Source of the DNA: Actinomycetota bacterium
GTDB taxonomy: Bacteria; Actinomycetota; Actinomycetes; Nanopelagicales; Nanopelagicaceae
Assembly: GCA_009704515.1 (NCBI GenBank)
Contig: WLDZ01000048.1
Location: 1-7,060 of the forward strand
Reading direction: 5' to 3'
Length of the DNA stretch: 7,060 bases
Under the pieces are notes generated by a model. The model saw nothing but the letters and a program-made list of their open reading frames with translations, was not told where the DNA came from and did not search any database. A program made the position numbers and the translations under genes. Shown here one piece after another: positions 1-6,706 of this stretch. Numbering within the stretch: the stretch's first letter is position 1; the number at the start of each line of letters is the position of its first letter.

Positions 1-759
1 ATTGGTGGAAAGACGAACTTCCAAGCTTCTTGGATGTTCGATGTGATGATGCCATCTGCAGTTTCAGATGCAGCACTCAACAACTACATCAACAGCTATA
101 AGGATGATGTACCTGTCACTGCAAAGTGGACAGATGTCGGAATCCTTAAGTCTCTCAAGTCACTTGAGCAGATTGCAAAGAGTGGTGTATACCAAAAGGG
201 TTACCTAGGTATGGACCTTGATCAAGCAACTGCTTACTTCACATCAGGTAAGTCATGTCTCCTCCTCGGTGGAACATGGATGCCAGGTGGTGCATTTGAG
301 GCAGATACCAAGGCAGGCACAATGAAGTTCTCACCGGGCTTCGCTGTTCTTCCTTCAGTTGTAACAGGAGCTAAGTCAACATTTACTCCTTACTACGGCG
401 ATGCTTTTGGTGTTCCAACCAAGTCAAAGAATCGTGAGTGGGCACTTGAGCTCCTTCGTTACTCAGTAAGTGATGAAGGTCAGCGCATTGGTGTACTTGA
501 GGCTTCAGGAAACTTCCCTGCAGTCACAACAGTTCCAAAGTCTGCTTACACAAAGATTCCAAAGTCTGTTCTTGATGTGCTCGCGCATGTTGAAGAATAT
601 GGAGCAAAGTCAGGATGGACCTCAGAAGTTCCAGGTGCATACGGACAAGCATTCTTGAATCCGCTGATTCAGCGACTTCAGGAAGGCAAGACAACTCCTG
701 CAAAGATCGCAAAGGATCTGCAGGCTGAGTTGCTCAAGGTTCGAAAGAACGGCCTATAA
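1..759 (+). CDS. Sugar ABC transporter substrate-binding protein, C-terminal part (5' end outside window)
   Basis: The frame is open from base 1 and ends at TAA 757-759, giving the last 252 residues of a larger protein; family 1 binding proteins are usually about 400-450 residues, so roughly the N-terminal 40% and the signal peptide are missing. The part seen has features of family 1 carbohydrate-binding proteins: a segment reading SGKSCLLLGGTW near residues 82-93 (the usual hinge-region 'G-K-x-x-x-x-x-G-x-W' stretch), a 'GDAFGVPTKSKN' strand-loop, and the late helix WALELLRYSVSDEGQ that ends with the typical 'x-S-x-E-G-Q'. The ATG at 34 is internal, not a start. It stands first in an operon with two permeases, so it should be the extracytoplasmic receptor; the substrate is inferred from the GH29 genes downstream to be a fucoside. 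All 22 lysines use AAG, which suggests high expression. Family assignment is secure; the substrate is an inference. Confidence 0.9.
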   Translation: MGGKTNFQASWMFDVMMPSAVSDAALNNYINSYKDDVPVTAKWTDVGILKSLKSLEQIAKSGVYQKGYLGMDLDQATAYFTSGKSCLLLGGTWMPGGAFEADTKAGTMKFSPGFAVLPSVVTGAKSTFTPYYGDAFGVPTKSKNREWALELLRYSVSDEGQRIGVLEASGNFPAVTTVPKSAYTKIPKSVLDVLAHVEEYGAKSGWTSEVPGAYGQAFLNPLIQRLQEGKTTPAKIAKDLQAELLKVRKNGL

Positions 760-806
760 AGGCTAGCTCTTTCAACAACTTGCAAGACGAATAAAAAATG
801 AATACG

Positions 807-901
807 AAACCCGGCCCTGACTTAGAAAGAGAGATGTTGTGACTAGTTTGAAGGAAGTTCAATCAAATGAGTCGCAGCTTCCTAAGCAGGGCCGGGTTTT
901 T
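807..901 (+). promoter_or_regulatory. Long inverted repeat with T-run enclosing the RBS and start of the first permease gene
   Basis: The left arm AAACCCGGCCCTG (807-819) is an exact 13-base reverse complement of CAGGGCCGGGTTT (887-899). After a single bulged A (820) pairing continues with CTTAG (821-825) against CTAAG (882-886), making an 18-bp stem. The right arm runs into five T residues (897-901), as in an intrinsic terminator, but the loop is about 56 bases and contains the ribosome-binding site and the GTG start at 839. A smaller hairpin (GGAAG 853-857 with CTTCC 878-882) competes at the base of the loop. The right arm is coding, for permease codons 15-21. Possible roles, all inferred: stabilising the 3' end of the binding-protein mRNA, partial termination that lowers permease expression, or an attenuator opened by translating ribosomes. 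Confidence 0.55.
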
Positions 902-1792
902 CGTTCCAAAAAGAAGAAAATTGGATTAGACGGTACAAATATTCGCAGCGCGAAGTTTGCACTTATCCCAGTGTTTGTCTTGCTCTTCCTCTTCCTGGGT
1001 CTACCAGTTATCAACTCGATCCAGCTGAGTTTCTCTCGCTGGGGCGGCCTTGGCCCGCTAGAGCCAGTCGGTTGGCAGAATTACACGGATTTATTGGCTG
1101 ATGAGCAGATGCGTTATTCAGCACGCATCACCATTCTTTATGCGTTCTCAGTTGCAATCGGAGTAGTTGCGATAGCGACGATTCTTGCCGCAGCGGTGAG
1201 CGCAGGTGTGCGAGGACATAAGTTTTACAAAGTTGTCTGGTTCTTTCCAGGAATCGCACCACCAACTGCTGTAGCAATCTTCTGGAGCAGCGGTTTCCAA
1301 CCGGAAACCGGGGTTGTTAATACAATTTTAGGAAAGATAGGCCTGCGCGATGATTATGCGTGGCTAGCAAGTTCTGAGACCGCCCTTTACCCAGTTATCT
1401 TTGTCGGTATTTGGATTGCGGTGGGTTTTGCATTCTTGGTAATCCTTGGTGCGATTGAACAGATTCCAATCTCAGTGCGCGAGGCGGCTACTGTCGATGG
1501 CGCAAATATCCGCCAACAATTCTTTAAGATTACGCTTCCATTAATTAGGCCTGTCATGCTGATTATGCTGACGTTGCAGATTATCTGGACCTTTAACGGC
1601 TTTACCGTTGTCTGGGCGATGACCACAGGTGGCCCAGCGGATTCAACTTCAATCTTGCCAATCCTTGCCTATAAAGAGGCTTTTAGATTTGGTCGTTTTG
1701 GAACCGCTGCAGCTATGGCGGTGATCGCAGGAATCTTCCTGATGATTATCGGCAGTCTCGGAATCCGCCTCAGCAGATCGGAGCAGCGCTAA
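839..1792 (+). CDS. Sugar ABC transporter permease, MalF/UgpA type
   Basis: A 317-residue inner-membrane protein, the first of two permease subunits of a carbohydrate importer. It has a Lys/Arg-rich cytoplasmic N-terminus (residues 22-40), then hydrophobic segments near 41-62, 98-124, 130-150, 183-206, 238-260 and 288-309, i.e. six transmembrane helices as usual for this family. The EAA loop that contacts the ATPase lies at about 215-234 (E215-A-A, G221, L233-P234). The start is GTG at 839, preceded at 5 bases by the purine-rich stretch AGAAAGAGAG (824-833); the ATG at 834 is out of frame and meets a stop after two codons. The gene follows the binding-protein gene after 79 bases and overlaps the next permease by one base (TAATG), which implies translational coupling. 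The first 21 codons lie within a large predicted RNA hairpin. Substrate is inferred only from the neighbouring fucosidase genes. Confidence 0.92.
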   Translation: MTSLKEVQSNESQLPKQGRVFRSKKKKIGLDGTNIRSAKFALIPVFVLLFLFLGLPVINSIQLSFSRWGGLGPLEPVGWQNYTDLLADEQMRYSARITILYAFSVAIGVVAIATILAAAVSAGVRGHKFYKVVWFFPGIAPPTAVAIFWSSGFQPETGVVNTILGKIGLRDDYAWLASSETALYPVIFVGIWIAVGFAFLVILGAIEQIPISVREAATVDGANIRQQFFKITLPLIRPVMLIMLTLQIIWTFNGFTVVWAMTTGGPADSTSILPILAYKEAFRFGRFGTAAAMAVIAGIFLMIIGSLGIRLSRSEQR

Positions 1793-2628
1793 TGCCTAGA
1801 GTTTTAGGAAAGTTCTTCGCAAATCTGGGAGTGCTCGGCTGGACTGCTCTTATATTGCTCCCATTTTTCTTTATCATGCTTTTTGGTACCAAGCCAACAA
1901 GCCAGATTTACGCCAACCCACTCGGAATTTTTTATAGCCCATCATGGAGTAATTTCAGTAATGCCTGGAATGCAGGCGCTGGTGATTCAACGATGGGTAT
2001 CTGGTTTGTAAATACTTTCTTCCTTGTTGGTACAGCTCTGGTTGTATCTCTTGGCGTAGCAGTACCTGCAGCGTATTTCACAATCTTCTTGCCGCCAAAG
2101 GCCAATCGCCGCGTCATGGTGACAGTACTCGCCGGAACAGTTGTCCCAGCTATTCTCCTGGTTATTCCTTTCTTCAAGGCTTACAACCAATATGGAATGC
2201 TCAATAAACCTATTGCAGCAGGAGTTGCTTATGGAGTCCTCGCGATTCCTACGACTTTTCTTTTGATGAACCGCTTCTTTGTTGATTTTCCTCGCGAAAT
2301 TCTAGAAGCTGGCTTGCTTGATGGATTGTCTAACTTCAGAATCTTTAGAAGACTGGTTCTTCCGCTATCGATAGGTCAGATCGTTGCAGTCGGAATCCTG
2401 ACTTTGATCTGGGCGTGGGGCGATAGCCAGATTGCCATTGTGCTACTGCAGAGTCAAGAGTCACAGCCGATCTCTGTCGGCATGCTCTCTTTTGCTGGCG
2501 ACTTTACAACCGATCTGGGTACGACATTCGCAGGTCTTAGCATTGCAGCAATTCCTCCAATCATTCTCTACATCATCTTAAGTAAGTACGTCACTAAGGG
2601 AATCGCCCTTGGTGGAATTTCTAAGTAA
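1792..2628 (+). CDS. Sugar ABC transporter permease, MalG/UgpE type
   Basis: A 278-residue inner-membrane permease, partner of the preceding subunit. Hydrophobic segments appear near residues 13-31, 70-99, 108-129, 141-159, 194-217 and 247-265. The EAA loop is degenerate but clear at about 169-191 (E172-A-G, D177-G178, L190-P191). The C-terminus, reading YVTKGIALGGISK, has the 'x-x-x-x-G-x-x-x-G-x-x-K' ending typical of MalG-like proteins, where it helps contact the ATPase. The ATG start sits in TAATG with the previous stop; GGAG at 1780-1783 gives an 8-base spacing. The next gene begins 11 bases after the stop. No ATP-binding subunit gene follows, so the pair presumably uses an ATPase encoded elsewhere, as many Gram-positive sugar importers share one MsmK/MalK-type protein. 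Family assignment is strong; fucoside specificity is inferred from context. Confidence 0.92.
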   Translation: MPRVLGKFFANLGVLGWTALILLPFFFIMLFGTKPTSQIYANPLGIFYSPSWSNFSNAWNAGAGDSTMGIWFVNTFFLVGTALVVSLGVAVPAAYFTIFLPPKANRRVMVTVLAGTVVPAILLVIPFFKAYNQYGMLNKPIAAGVAYGVLAIPTTFLLMNRFFVDFPREILEAGLLDGLSNFRIFRRLVLPLSIGQIVAVGILTLIWAWGDSQIAIVLLQSQESQPISVGMLSFAGDFTTDLGTTFAGLSIAAIPPIILYIILSKYVTKGIALGGISK

Positions 2629-2639
2629 GGGGAGAGCTC

Positions 2640-4007
2640 ATGAGCGACACAGTTTTTGATATGGAAAAGCTTGAGTCGCGAATGAATGAATATTTTCCGC
2701 TCATTGCTAACCATGAAAAGCGCACCCAAGAATGGTTTAAAGGTGCTGGCTTAGGTCTCTTTATCCATTGGGATCACACCAGCGAGCAAGGTATTGAAAT
2801 CTCTTGGCCAATGGTTGGCGGTGTATTTTCATTGCCAGGCGGAAAAGTTGTTACCGTCGATGAGTATTACTCAACCGAAAAGACATTTAATCCAACTAAA
2901 TGGGATCCAAAAGAGATTGCGCGCTTAGCCAAAGAAGCTGGCATGGCATATGTCGTCTTTACTTCGAAGCATCACAACGGCTGGGCTTCTTGGCCATCAA
3001 AGTTCGGTGACCGCACCATTGCATCATCTCCTTACGGCGCCAAAGGTGGGGATATCTTGCGTACATATGTTGATGCCGTTCGCGCAGAAGGTCTTAAAGT
3101 GGGTGTCTACTACTCATTATCTGACTGGGGTCATCCAGATTATCTTCCTTGGAAAGATGAGTATCGCCCATATATTTTCGGTGATAGCTCACCGATCGGT
3201 ACACCTGAACAATGGGCACGCTATCGCGAGTACCTGAAAGCTCAGCTTGGTGAAATTCTTACCGAGTACGGACCAATTGATTTGCTCTGGTTTGATGGCG
3301 GATGGGAACGTAGCGAAGAAGTTTGGAATACAAAAGATATCGGTGACCATATTCGCTCACTATCTCCAAAGACTTTAATTAACGATCGCCTCTTTACTCA
3401 AGGCGATTACAGAACACCAGAACAATGGATTCCAGCGCAACCGATTGCAGAACCATGGGAATGCTGCATGACCATGAACTACTCATGGGCATATGTTCCA
3501 TCTGATGAAGCTTTCAAAACTCCATTTGAAATTCTGCGCACACTGATTGAAGTCGTATCTCGCGGCGGAAATCTACTTCTCAACATTGGTCCTCGTGGAG
3601 ATGGTTCGCTTGTTCCAGAAGAACGCGATCTTCTGGTTGCAATAGCTAAATGGATGAAAGTCAATAAAGAGAGCGTTGTTGGGGCAGAACCAGGACTTGA
3701 GCCATGGCAGTTCTACGGTCCAAGTACAAAGCGCGATCACCTACTTTATTTACATCTCTTTGCAAAGCCAGAAGAATCTGTAGTAGCCCGCGCTATTCCG
3801 CTGGCGCGAATTAAATCAATCAAGATTCTTGGAACAGATAAAGAGCTGCCATTCACACGCAGAACCGCAATTAACGATGTCACTTCAAAGGATCCACTTG
3901 GTGAAGTAATCATCGATACACGAGGCGCCGACCTTTCCAGCATTATTCCGGTGATTGTGATTGACCTCAGCGGTAACCCAAATGATGTGGAGCTAAGAAA
4001 TTGGTAA
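2640..4007 (+). CDS. GH29 alpha-L-fucosidase, subtype A (canonical active site)
   Basis: A 455-residue glycoside hydrolase of family 29, expected to release terminal alpha-L-fucose by a retaining mechanism. Motifs in order: GLFIHW at 39-44 (His43, fucose-binding), E53/W56 in the IEISWP stretch, KHH at 110-112, LLWFDGG with W217 and Asp219 as the probable nucleophile, NDR with Arg250, and Glu261 in YRTPEQ as the probable acid/base by alignment with the Thermotoga enzyme; PWE follows at 272-274. The GH29 signature SRGGNLLLNIGP lies at 307-318, followed by a small C-terminal beta domain. There is no signal peptide or membrane segment, so it should act in the cytoplasm on imported fucosides. ATG 2640 has a strong AAGGGGAG site (2627-2634, 5-base spacing). 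It shares the rare 'DHxSxQGIExSWPM' block with the last gene of the window. Only 10 of its 26 lysines use AAG, unlike the third GH29 gene. Linkage specificity cannot be read from sequence. Confidence 0.92.
   Translation: MSDTVFDMEKLESRMNEYFPLIANHEKRTQEWFKGAGLGLFIHWDHTSEQGIEISWPMVGGVFSLPGGKVVTVDEYYSTEKTFNPTKWDPKEIARLAKEAGMAYVVFTSKHHNGWASWPSKFGDRTIASSPYGAKGGDILRTYVDAVRAEGLKVGVYYSLSDWGHPDYLPWKDEYRPYIFGDSSPIGTPEQWARYREYLKAQLGEILTEYGPIDLLWFDGGWERSEEVWNTKDIGDHIRSLSPKTLINDRLFTQGDYRTPEQWIPAQPIAEPWECCMTMNYSWAYVPSDEAFKTPFEILRTLIEVVSRGGNLLLNIGPRGDGSLVPEERDLLVAIAKWMKVNKESVVGAEPGLEPWQFYGPSTKRDHLLYLHLFAKPEESVVARAIPLARIKSIKILGTDKELPFTRRTAINDVTSKDPLGEVIIDTRGADLSSIIPVIVIDLSGNPNDVELRNW
3988..4003 (+). promoter_or_regulatory. 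RBS and TTG start of the second GH29 gene
   Basis: TGGAG (3988-3992) stands 8 bases before TTG 4001. The reading frame has a stop at 3983-3985 and no ATG or GTG between it and the conserved protein start, so TTG is the only standard start codon available. The protein begun at TTG lines up residue for residue with the ATG-initiated paralogue at 5372 (both reach the shared FERxVPxWF stretch at residues 9-17), which supports the choice. The gene overlaps the previous stop by 7 bases. Confidence 0.75.
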
Positions 4008-5335
4008 TTAACGTTTTCGATCGATTCGAACGTGACGTTCCAGAGTGGTTTCTTGATGCAAAGCTAGGTTTTATGGTCTCTTGGGGCGCTTTCTCTGTGC
4101 CTGCTTGGGGCGAACCAATCGGAGAGCTAGGCACAATCGATGATTGGAAACATTGGTTTAAGCACAACCCTTATGCAGAGTGGTACTACAACACCATCAG
4201 AATTGAAGGATCTCCAGCTCGCGAATTCCACAAGAAGAACTTTAATGATTGCGACTATGACGACCTTTTAGATTTATGGAAAGCAGAGAAATTCAATCCA
4301 GATGAGTGGGCAAAACTCTTTGCTTATGCGGGCGCCCAGTACATCGTTCCGCTTTCAAAGCATCATGATGGCATCACCCTTTGGGATGCACCTGGTACTG
4401 GCACACGCAATACGGTTCATCGCGGTCCCAAGCGCGACATCATCGGCGACTTAGCTGTTGCGGTGCGTAAAGCAGGATTGCGTTCAGCAGTTTATTACTC
4501 AGGTGGTTTGGACTGGGAAGTCACAAAGACCCTGCCTGCTATCACGGATAACCTAGGCCATGATGGTAATGGTCTAACAAGGCCGAATGATGCGGCTTAT
4601 TCAATGTATGCATACAAACATGTTATTGACCTCATTGATCGTTATAAGCCAGATGTTCTGTGGAACGATATTGAGTGGCCTGATTTTGCAAAGCATGATG
4701 GCGAATACTCACTTGCTGCGCTCTTTGATCACTATTACAAAGTAGTTCCTCACGGTGTTGTAAATGATCGTTGGGGTTCGACGACTCACGCTGATTACAA
4801 GACGAGTGAGTATCAGTTTATGGCGGACAATGAAGATGGCGGAGCTTGGGAGAATTGCCGCGGTATTGGTCTCTCATTTGGCTATAACCAAGTTGAATCA
4901 GAAATCCACTCACTCAGTACCGAGAGCGCTCTGCGTCACTTCTTAGATATCGTCTCTCGCGGCGGAAATTTCTTGCTCAATGTTGGCCCAACTGCTTCAG
5001 GTGAAATTCCTGAGATTCAGAAGAAGGTCTTGATGGGCCTTGGTGATTGGATGGCAATCAATAGCGAAGGCGTCTATGCAACCCGCGCTGTTGCAGGCCT
5101 TGCACCATCAGATACTCCATGGGTTCGTTGGGTAAAGAAGGGCGATCGAATCTTTGCCTATGTTGATGCAGTTGGAGCTGTTGAGATTGAAGCTTCTGAA
5201 AAGGTCAGCAATCTCAGCACAACTCGCATTCTCGGCGGAGGCCCAATCGAAGTGAAGAGAAGCGGAAATAAGATTTCAATGACTGTTCCAGCACCCAAGG
5301 TGGCAGGCCCAACCGTTATTGAATTTTCAAATTAA
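4001..5335 (+). CDS. GH29 alpha-L-fucosidase-like protein, subtype B, with active-site His replaced by Ser
   Basis: A 444-residue GH29 protein, similar in length and motifs to the Thermotoga maritima fucosidase. Residues matching that enzyme: E60-W61 (NPYAEWYYN), H121-H122 (SKHHDG), W221 and Asp223 (LWND, nucleophile), Arg257 (NDRWG), Glu270 (TSEY, probable acid/base) and W283. The signature SRGGNFLLNVGP is at 319-330 and a short beta domain follows from about 360. The odd point is residue 27: the GxFIHWG motif reads GFMVSWG, so the His that binds fucose (His34 in Thermotoga) is Ser (codon TCT, 4079-4081). The adjacent paralogue keeps the His. No signal peptide is seen, so it is cytoplasmic. 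It starts at TTG, overlapping the previous gene by 7 bases, which implies translational coupling. It may be an enzyme with changed specificity at C4 of the sugar, a weak fucosidase, or a non-catalytic partner; the intact nucleophile and acid/base argue against simple decay. Confidence 0.88.
   Translation: MVINVFDRFERDVPEWFLDAKLGFMVSWGAFSVPAWGEPIGELGTIDDWKHWFKHNPYAEWYYNTIRIEGSPAREFHKKNFNDCDYDDLLDLWKAEKFNPDEWAKLFAYAGAQYIVPLSKHHDGITLWDAPGTGTRNTVHRGPKRDIIGDLAVAVRKAGLRSAVYYSGGLDWEVTKTLPAITDNLGHDGNGLTRPNDAAYSMYAYKHVIDLIDRYKPDVLWNDIEWPDFAKHDGEYSLAALFDHYYKVVPHGVVNDRWGSTTHADYKTSEYQFMADNEDGGAWENCRGIGLSFGYNQVESEIHSLSTESALRHFLDIVSRGGNFLLNVGPTASGEIPEIQKKVLMGLGDWMAINSEGVYATRAVAGLAPSDTPWVRWVKKGDRIFAYVDAVGAVEIEASEKVSNLSTTRILGGGPIEVKRSGNKISMTVPAPKVAGPTVIEFSN
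4166..4194 (+). repeat. 29-base direct repeat, copy 1 (partner 5534-5562)
   Basis: Identical to 5534-5562 over 29 bases; it encodes most of the NPYAEWYYNT active-site block in the second GH29 gene. A second exact pair, 4490-4516 and 5858-5884 (27 bases), has the same 1368-base offset. Both mark the tandem duplication of the two subtype B genes and are not a mobile element. Confidence 0.8.
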
Positions 5336-5358
5336 TTACAGGCAGAGCTAAACCAACT

Positions 5359-5364
5359 AAGGAG
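5359..5364 (+). promoter_or_regulatory. Strong Shine-Dalgarno site of the third GH29 gene
   Basis: AAGGAG, seven bases before ATG 5372, is the closest match to the ideal site in the window. The 36-base gap 5336-5371 holds no evident terminator or promoter, so the gene is probably on the same transcript with its own efficient initiation. Confidence 0.8.
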
Positions 5365-5371
5365 AGAAAAA

Positions 5372-6685
5372 ATGGATCAAGAAGTATTTAAGCGTTTCGA
5401 GCGTCCGGTTCCGACCTGGTTTAGCGATGCAAAGTTTGGAATTTTCATTCACTGGGGTGCTTATTCAGTTCCTGCATGGGCAGAGCCAACAGGTGAGCTG
5501 GGCACAGTTGATGACAGCGTTTGGATGGCACATAACCCTTATGCAGAGTGGTACTACAACACAATTCGTATTGAGGGATCTCCTGCTCAGAAGCACCATA
5601 AGGAAGTTCATGGTGGTGCGCCATATGACGATTTCTTAGATCAATGGAAGGCGAGCAAGTTCAATCCAGATGATTGGGCAGCTCTCTTTGCTAAGGCTGG
5701 TGCACAGTATGTAATTCCAACCACCAAGCACCACGACGGAATCACATTGTGGGATGCACCAGGAACTGGCACAAGAAACACAGTAGCGCGTGGACCAAAG
5801 CGTGATTTAGTTGGCGCAATCGGTGATGCTGTCCGTAAGGCTGGCATCAAATTCGGTGTTTATTACTCAGGTGGTTTGGACTGGAGTGTAGATAACTTCC
5901 CTCCAATGACAATCGGTGATCACGTTCGCGGTTTCCGTCCGAGTGATGCAGCATATGCAATGTATTGCCATGCACACATAATGGACTTGATTAATCGTTA
6001 TAAGCCAGATGTGCTTTGGGATGATATTGAGTACCCAGATTTTGCAAAGCGTGAAGGTGCTTATTCACTCGCTGAAATCTTTGATCATTACTACAAGAGC
6101 GTGCCACAGGGTGTAGTTAACGATCGTTGGGGAGTCCCTCACTCAGATTACAAGACAAGTGAGTACCAGCATTCACTCGATAACGAGAGTGGAGCTGCCT
6201 GGGAAAACTGCCGCGGTATCGGACTTTCATTTGGTTACAACCAGATTGAAGATGAGAAGCACTACATGAGCATCAACGCTGCTCAACATCACCTCATCGA
6301 CATTGTCTCTCGTGGCGGAAATCTCCTTCTTAACGTTGGCCCAACAGCCGATGGTGAGATTCCAGCTTTCCAGCGCAAGGTGCTTGAAGGAATCGGTGCA
6401 TGGATGGATGTCAACAAGAGCGCTATCTATGCCTCACGTCCTGCTGCCGATGTAAAGGCTTCAGATTCACCATGGGTTCGTTGGACAGCAAATGGTAAGA
6501 AGCGCTTTGCGATCATCGATGCAACTGGTTCAGTTGAATTCGATGCTCCAGAGAGCGCAATCGATATCAAGAGCGCAACAGTCCTAGGTGGCGGAGCAAT
6601 TGCGGTAACACGCAACGGTTCTAAGATCTCAATGACTATTGCTGCTCCTAAGGTCGAAGGACCAACTGTCGTAGCTTTCAACTAG
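5372..6685 (+). CDS. GH29 alpha-L-fucosidase, subtype B (canonical active site)
   Basis: A 437-residue GH29 enzyme resembling the Thermotoga maritima fucosidase (about 449 residues). The full active-site set is visible: His27 (GIFIHWG), E59-W60 (NPYAEWYYN), H120-H121 (TKHHDG), W216 and nucleophile Asp218 (LWDD), Arg252 (NDRWG), probable acid/base Glu264 (TSEY) and W277. The family signature SRGGNLLLNVGP is at 313-324, with a C-terminal beta domain after about 355. By eye it is roughly two-thirds identical to the preceding gene, and the two are a tandem duplication 1368 bases apart. There is no signal peptide, so it should cleave imported fucosides in the cytoplasm. ATG 5372 has the best Shine-Dalgarno site of the window, and 23 of 24 lysines use AAG, matching the bias of the binding-protein gene and unlike the other GH29 genes. 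This suggests it is the most strongly translated fucosidase here. Exact linkage specificity is unknown. Confidence 0.93.
   Translation: MDQEVFKRFERPVPTWFSDAKFGIFIHWGAYSVPAWAEPTGELGTVDDSVWMAHNPYAEWYYNTIRIEGSPAQKHHKEVHGGAPYDDFLDQWKASKFNPDDWAALFAKAGAQYVIPTTKHHDGITLWDAPGTGTRNTVARGPKRDLVGAIGDAVRKAGIKFGVYYSGGLDWSVDNFPPMTIGDHVRGFRPSDAAYAMYCHAHIMDLINRYKPDVLWDDIEYPDFAKREGAYSLAEIFDHYYKSVPQGVVNDRWGVPHSDYKTSEYQHSLDNESGAAWENCRGIGLSFGYNQIEDEKHYMSINAAQHHLIDIVSRGGNLLLNVGPTADGEIPAFQRKVLEGIGAWMDVNKSAIYASRPAADVKASDSPWVRWTANGKKRFAIIDATGSVEFDAPESAIDIKSATVLGGGAIAVTRNGSKISMTIAAPKVEGPTVVAFN
5534..5562 (+). repeat. 29-base direct repeat, copy 2 (partner 4166-4194)
   Basis: Exact match to 4166-4194, inside the third GH29 gene. 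The flanks differ at synonymous positions (for example CATCAG against AATTCG just downstream), so this is a locally conserved or recently converted patch within older duplicates. Confidence 0.8.
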
Positions 6686-6706
6686 TCATACAAGATTGAT
6701 GTTGTG

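Noticed and set aside
470..712. Short open frames on both strands within the binding-protein gene
   Set aside because: They are out of frame with a clear family 1 binding-protein sequence and have no ribosome site or recognisable product.
780..808. Possible promoter (TTGCAA near 780, weak -10 around 803) before the first permease gene
   Set aside because: The -10 match is poor, and nothing else separates this from read-through of the operon transcript. The inverted repeat explains the gap better.
834..842. ATG TTG TGA minimal open frame overlapping the GTG start
   Set aside because: Two codons long and probably chance. It could only matter if shown to affect initiation at 839.
1387..2190. 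Open frames of about 65-80 codons on the - strand across the permease genes
   Set aside because: They are opposite well-supported permease sequence with clear EAA motifs. Their products look like translated antisense of hydrophobic codons.
2636..2645. 10-base palindrome GCTCATGAGC over the start codon of the first GH29 gene
   Set aside because: Too short to form a stable hairpin without a loop and not repeated elsewhere. Chance is sufficient.
5336..5371. Terminator or promoter between the second and third GH29 genes
   Set aside because: No stem followed by a T-run and no convincing -35/-10 pair. The gap holds only a strong Shine-Dalgarno site.
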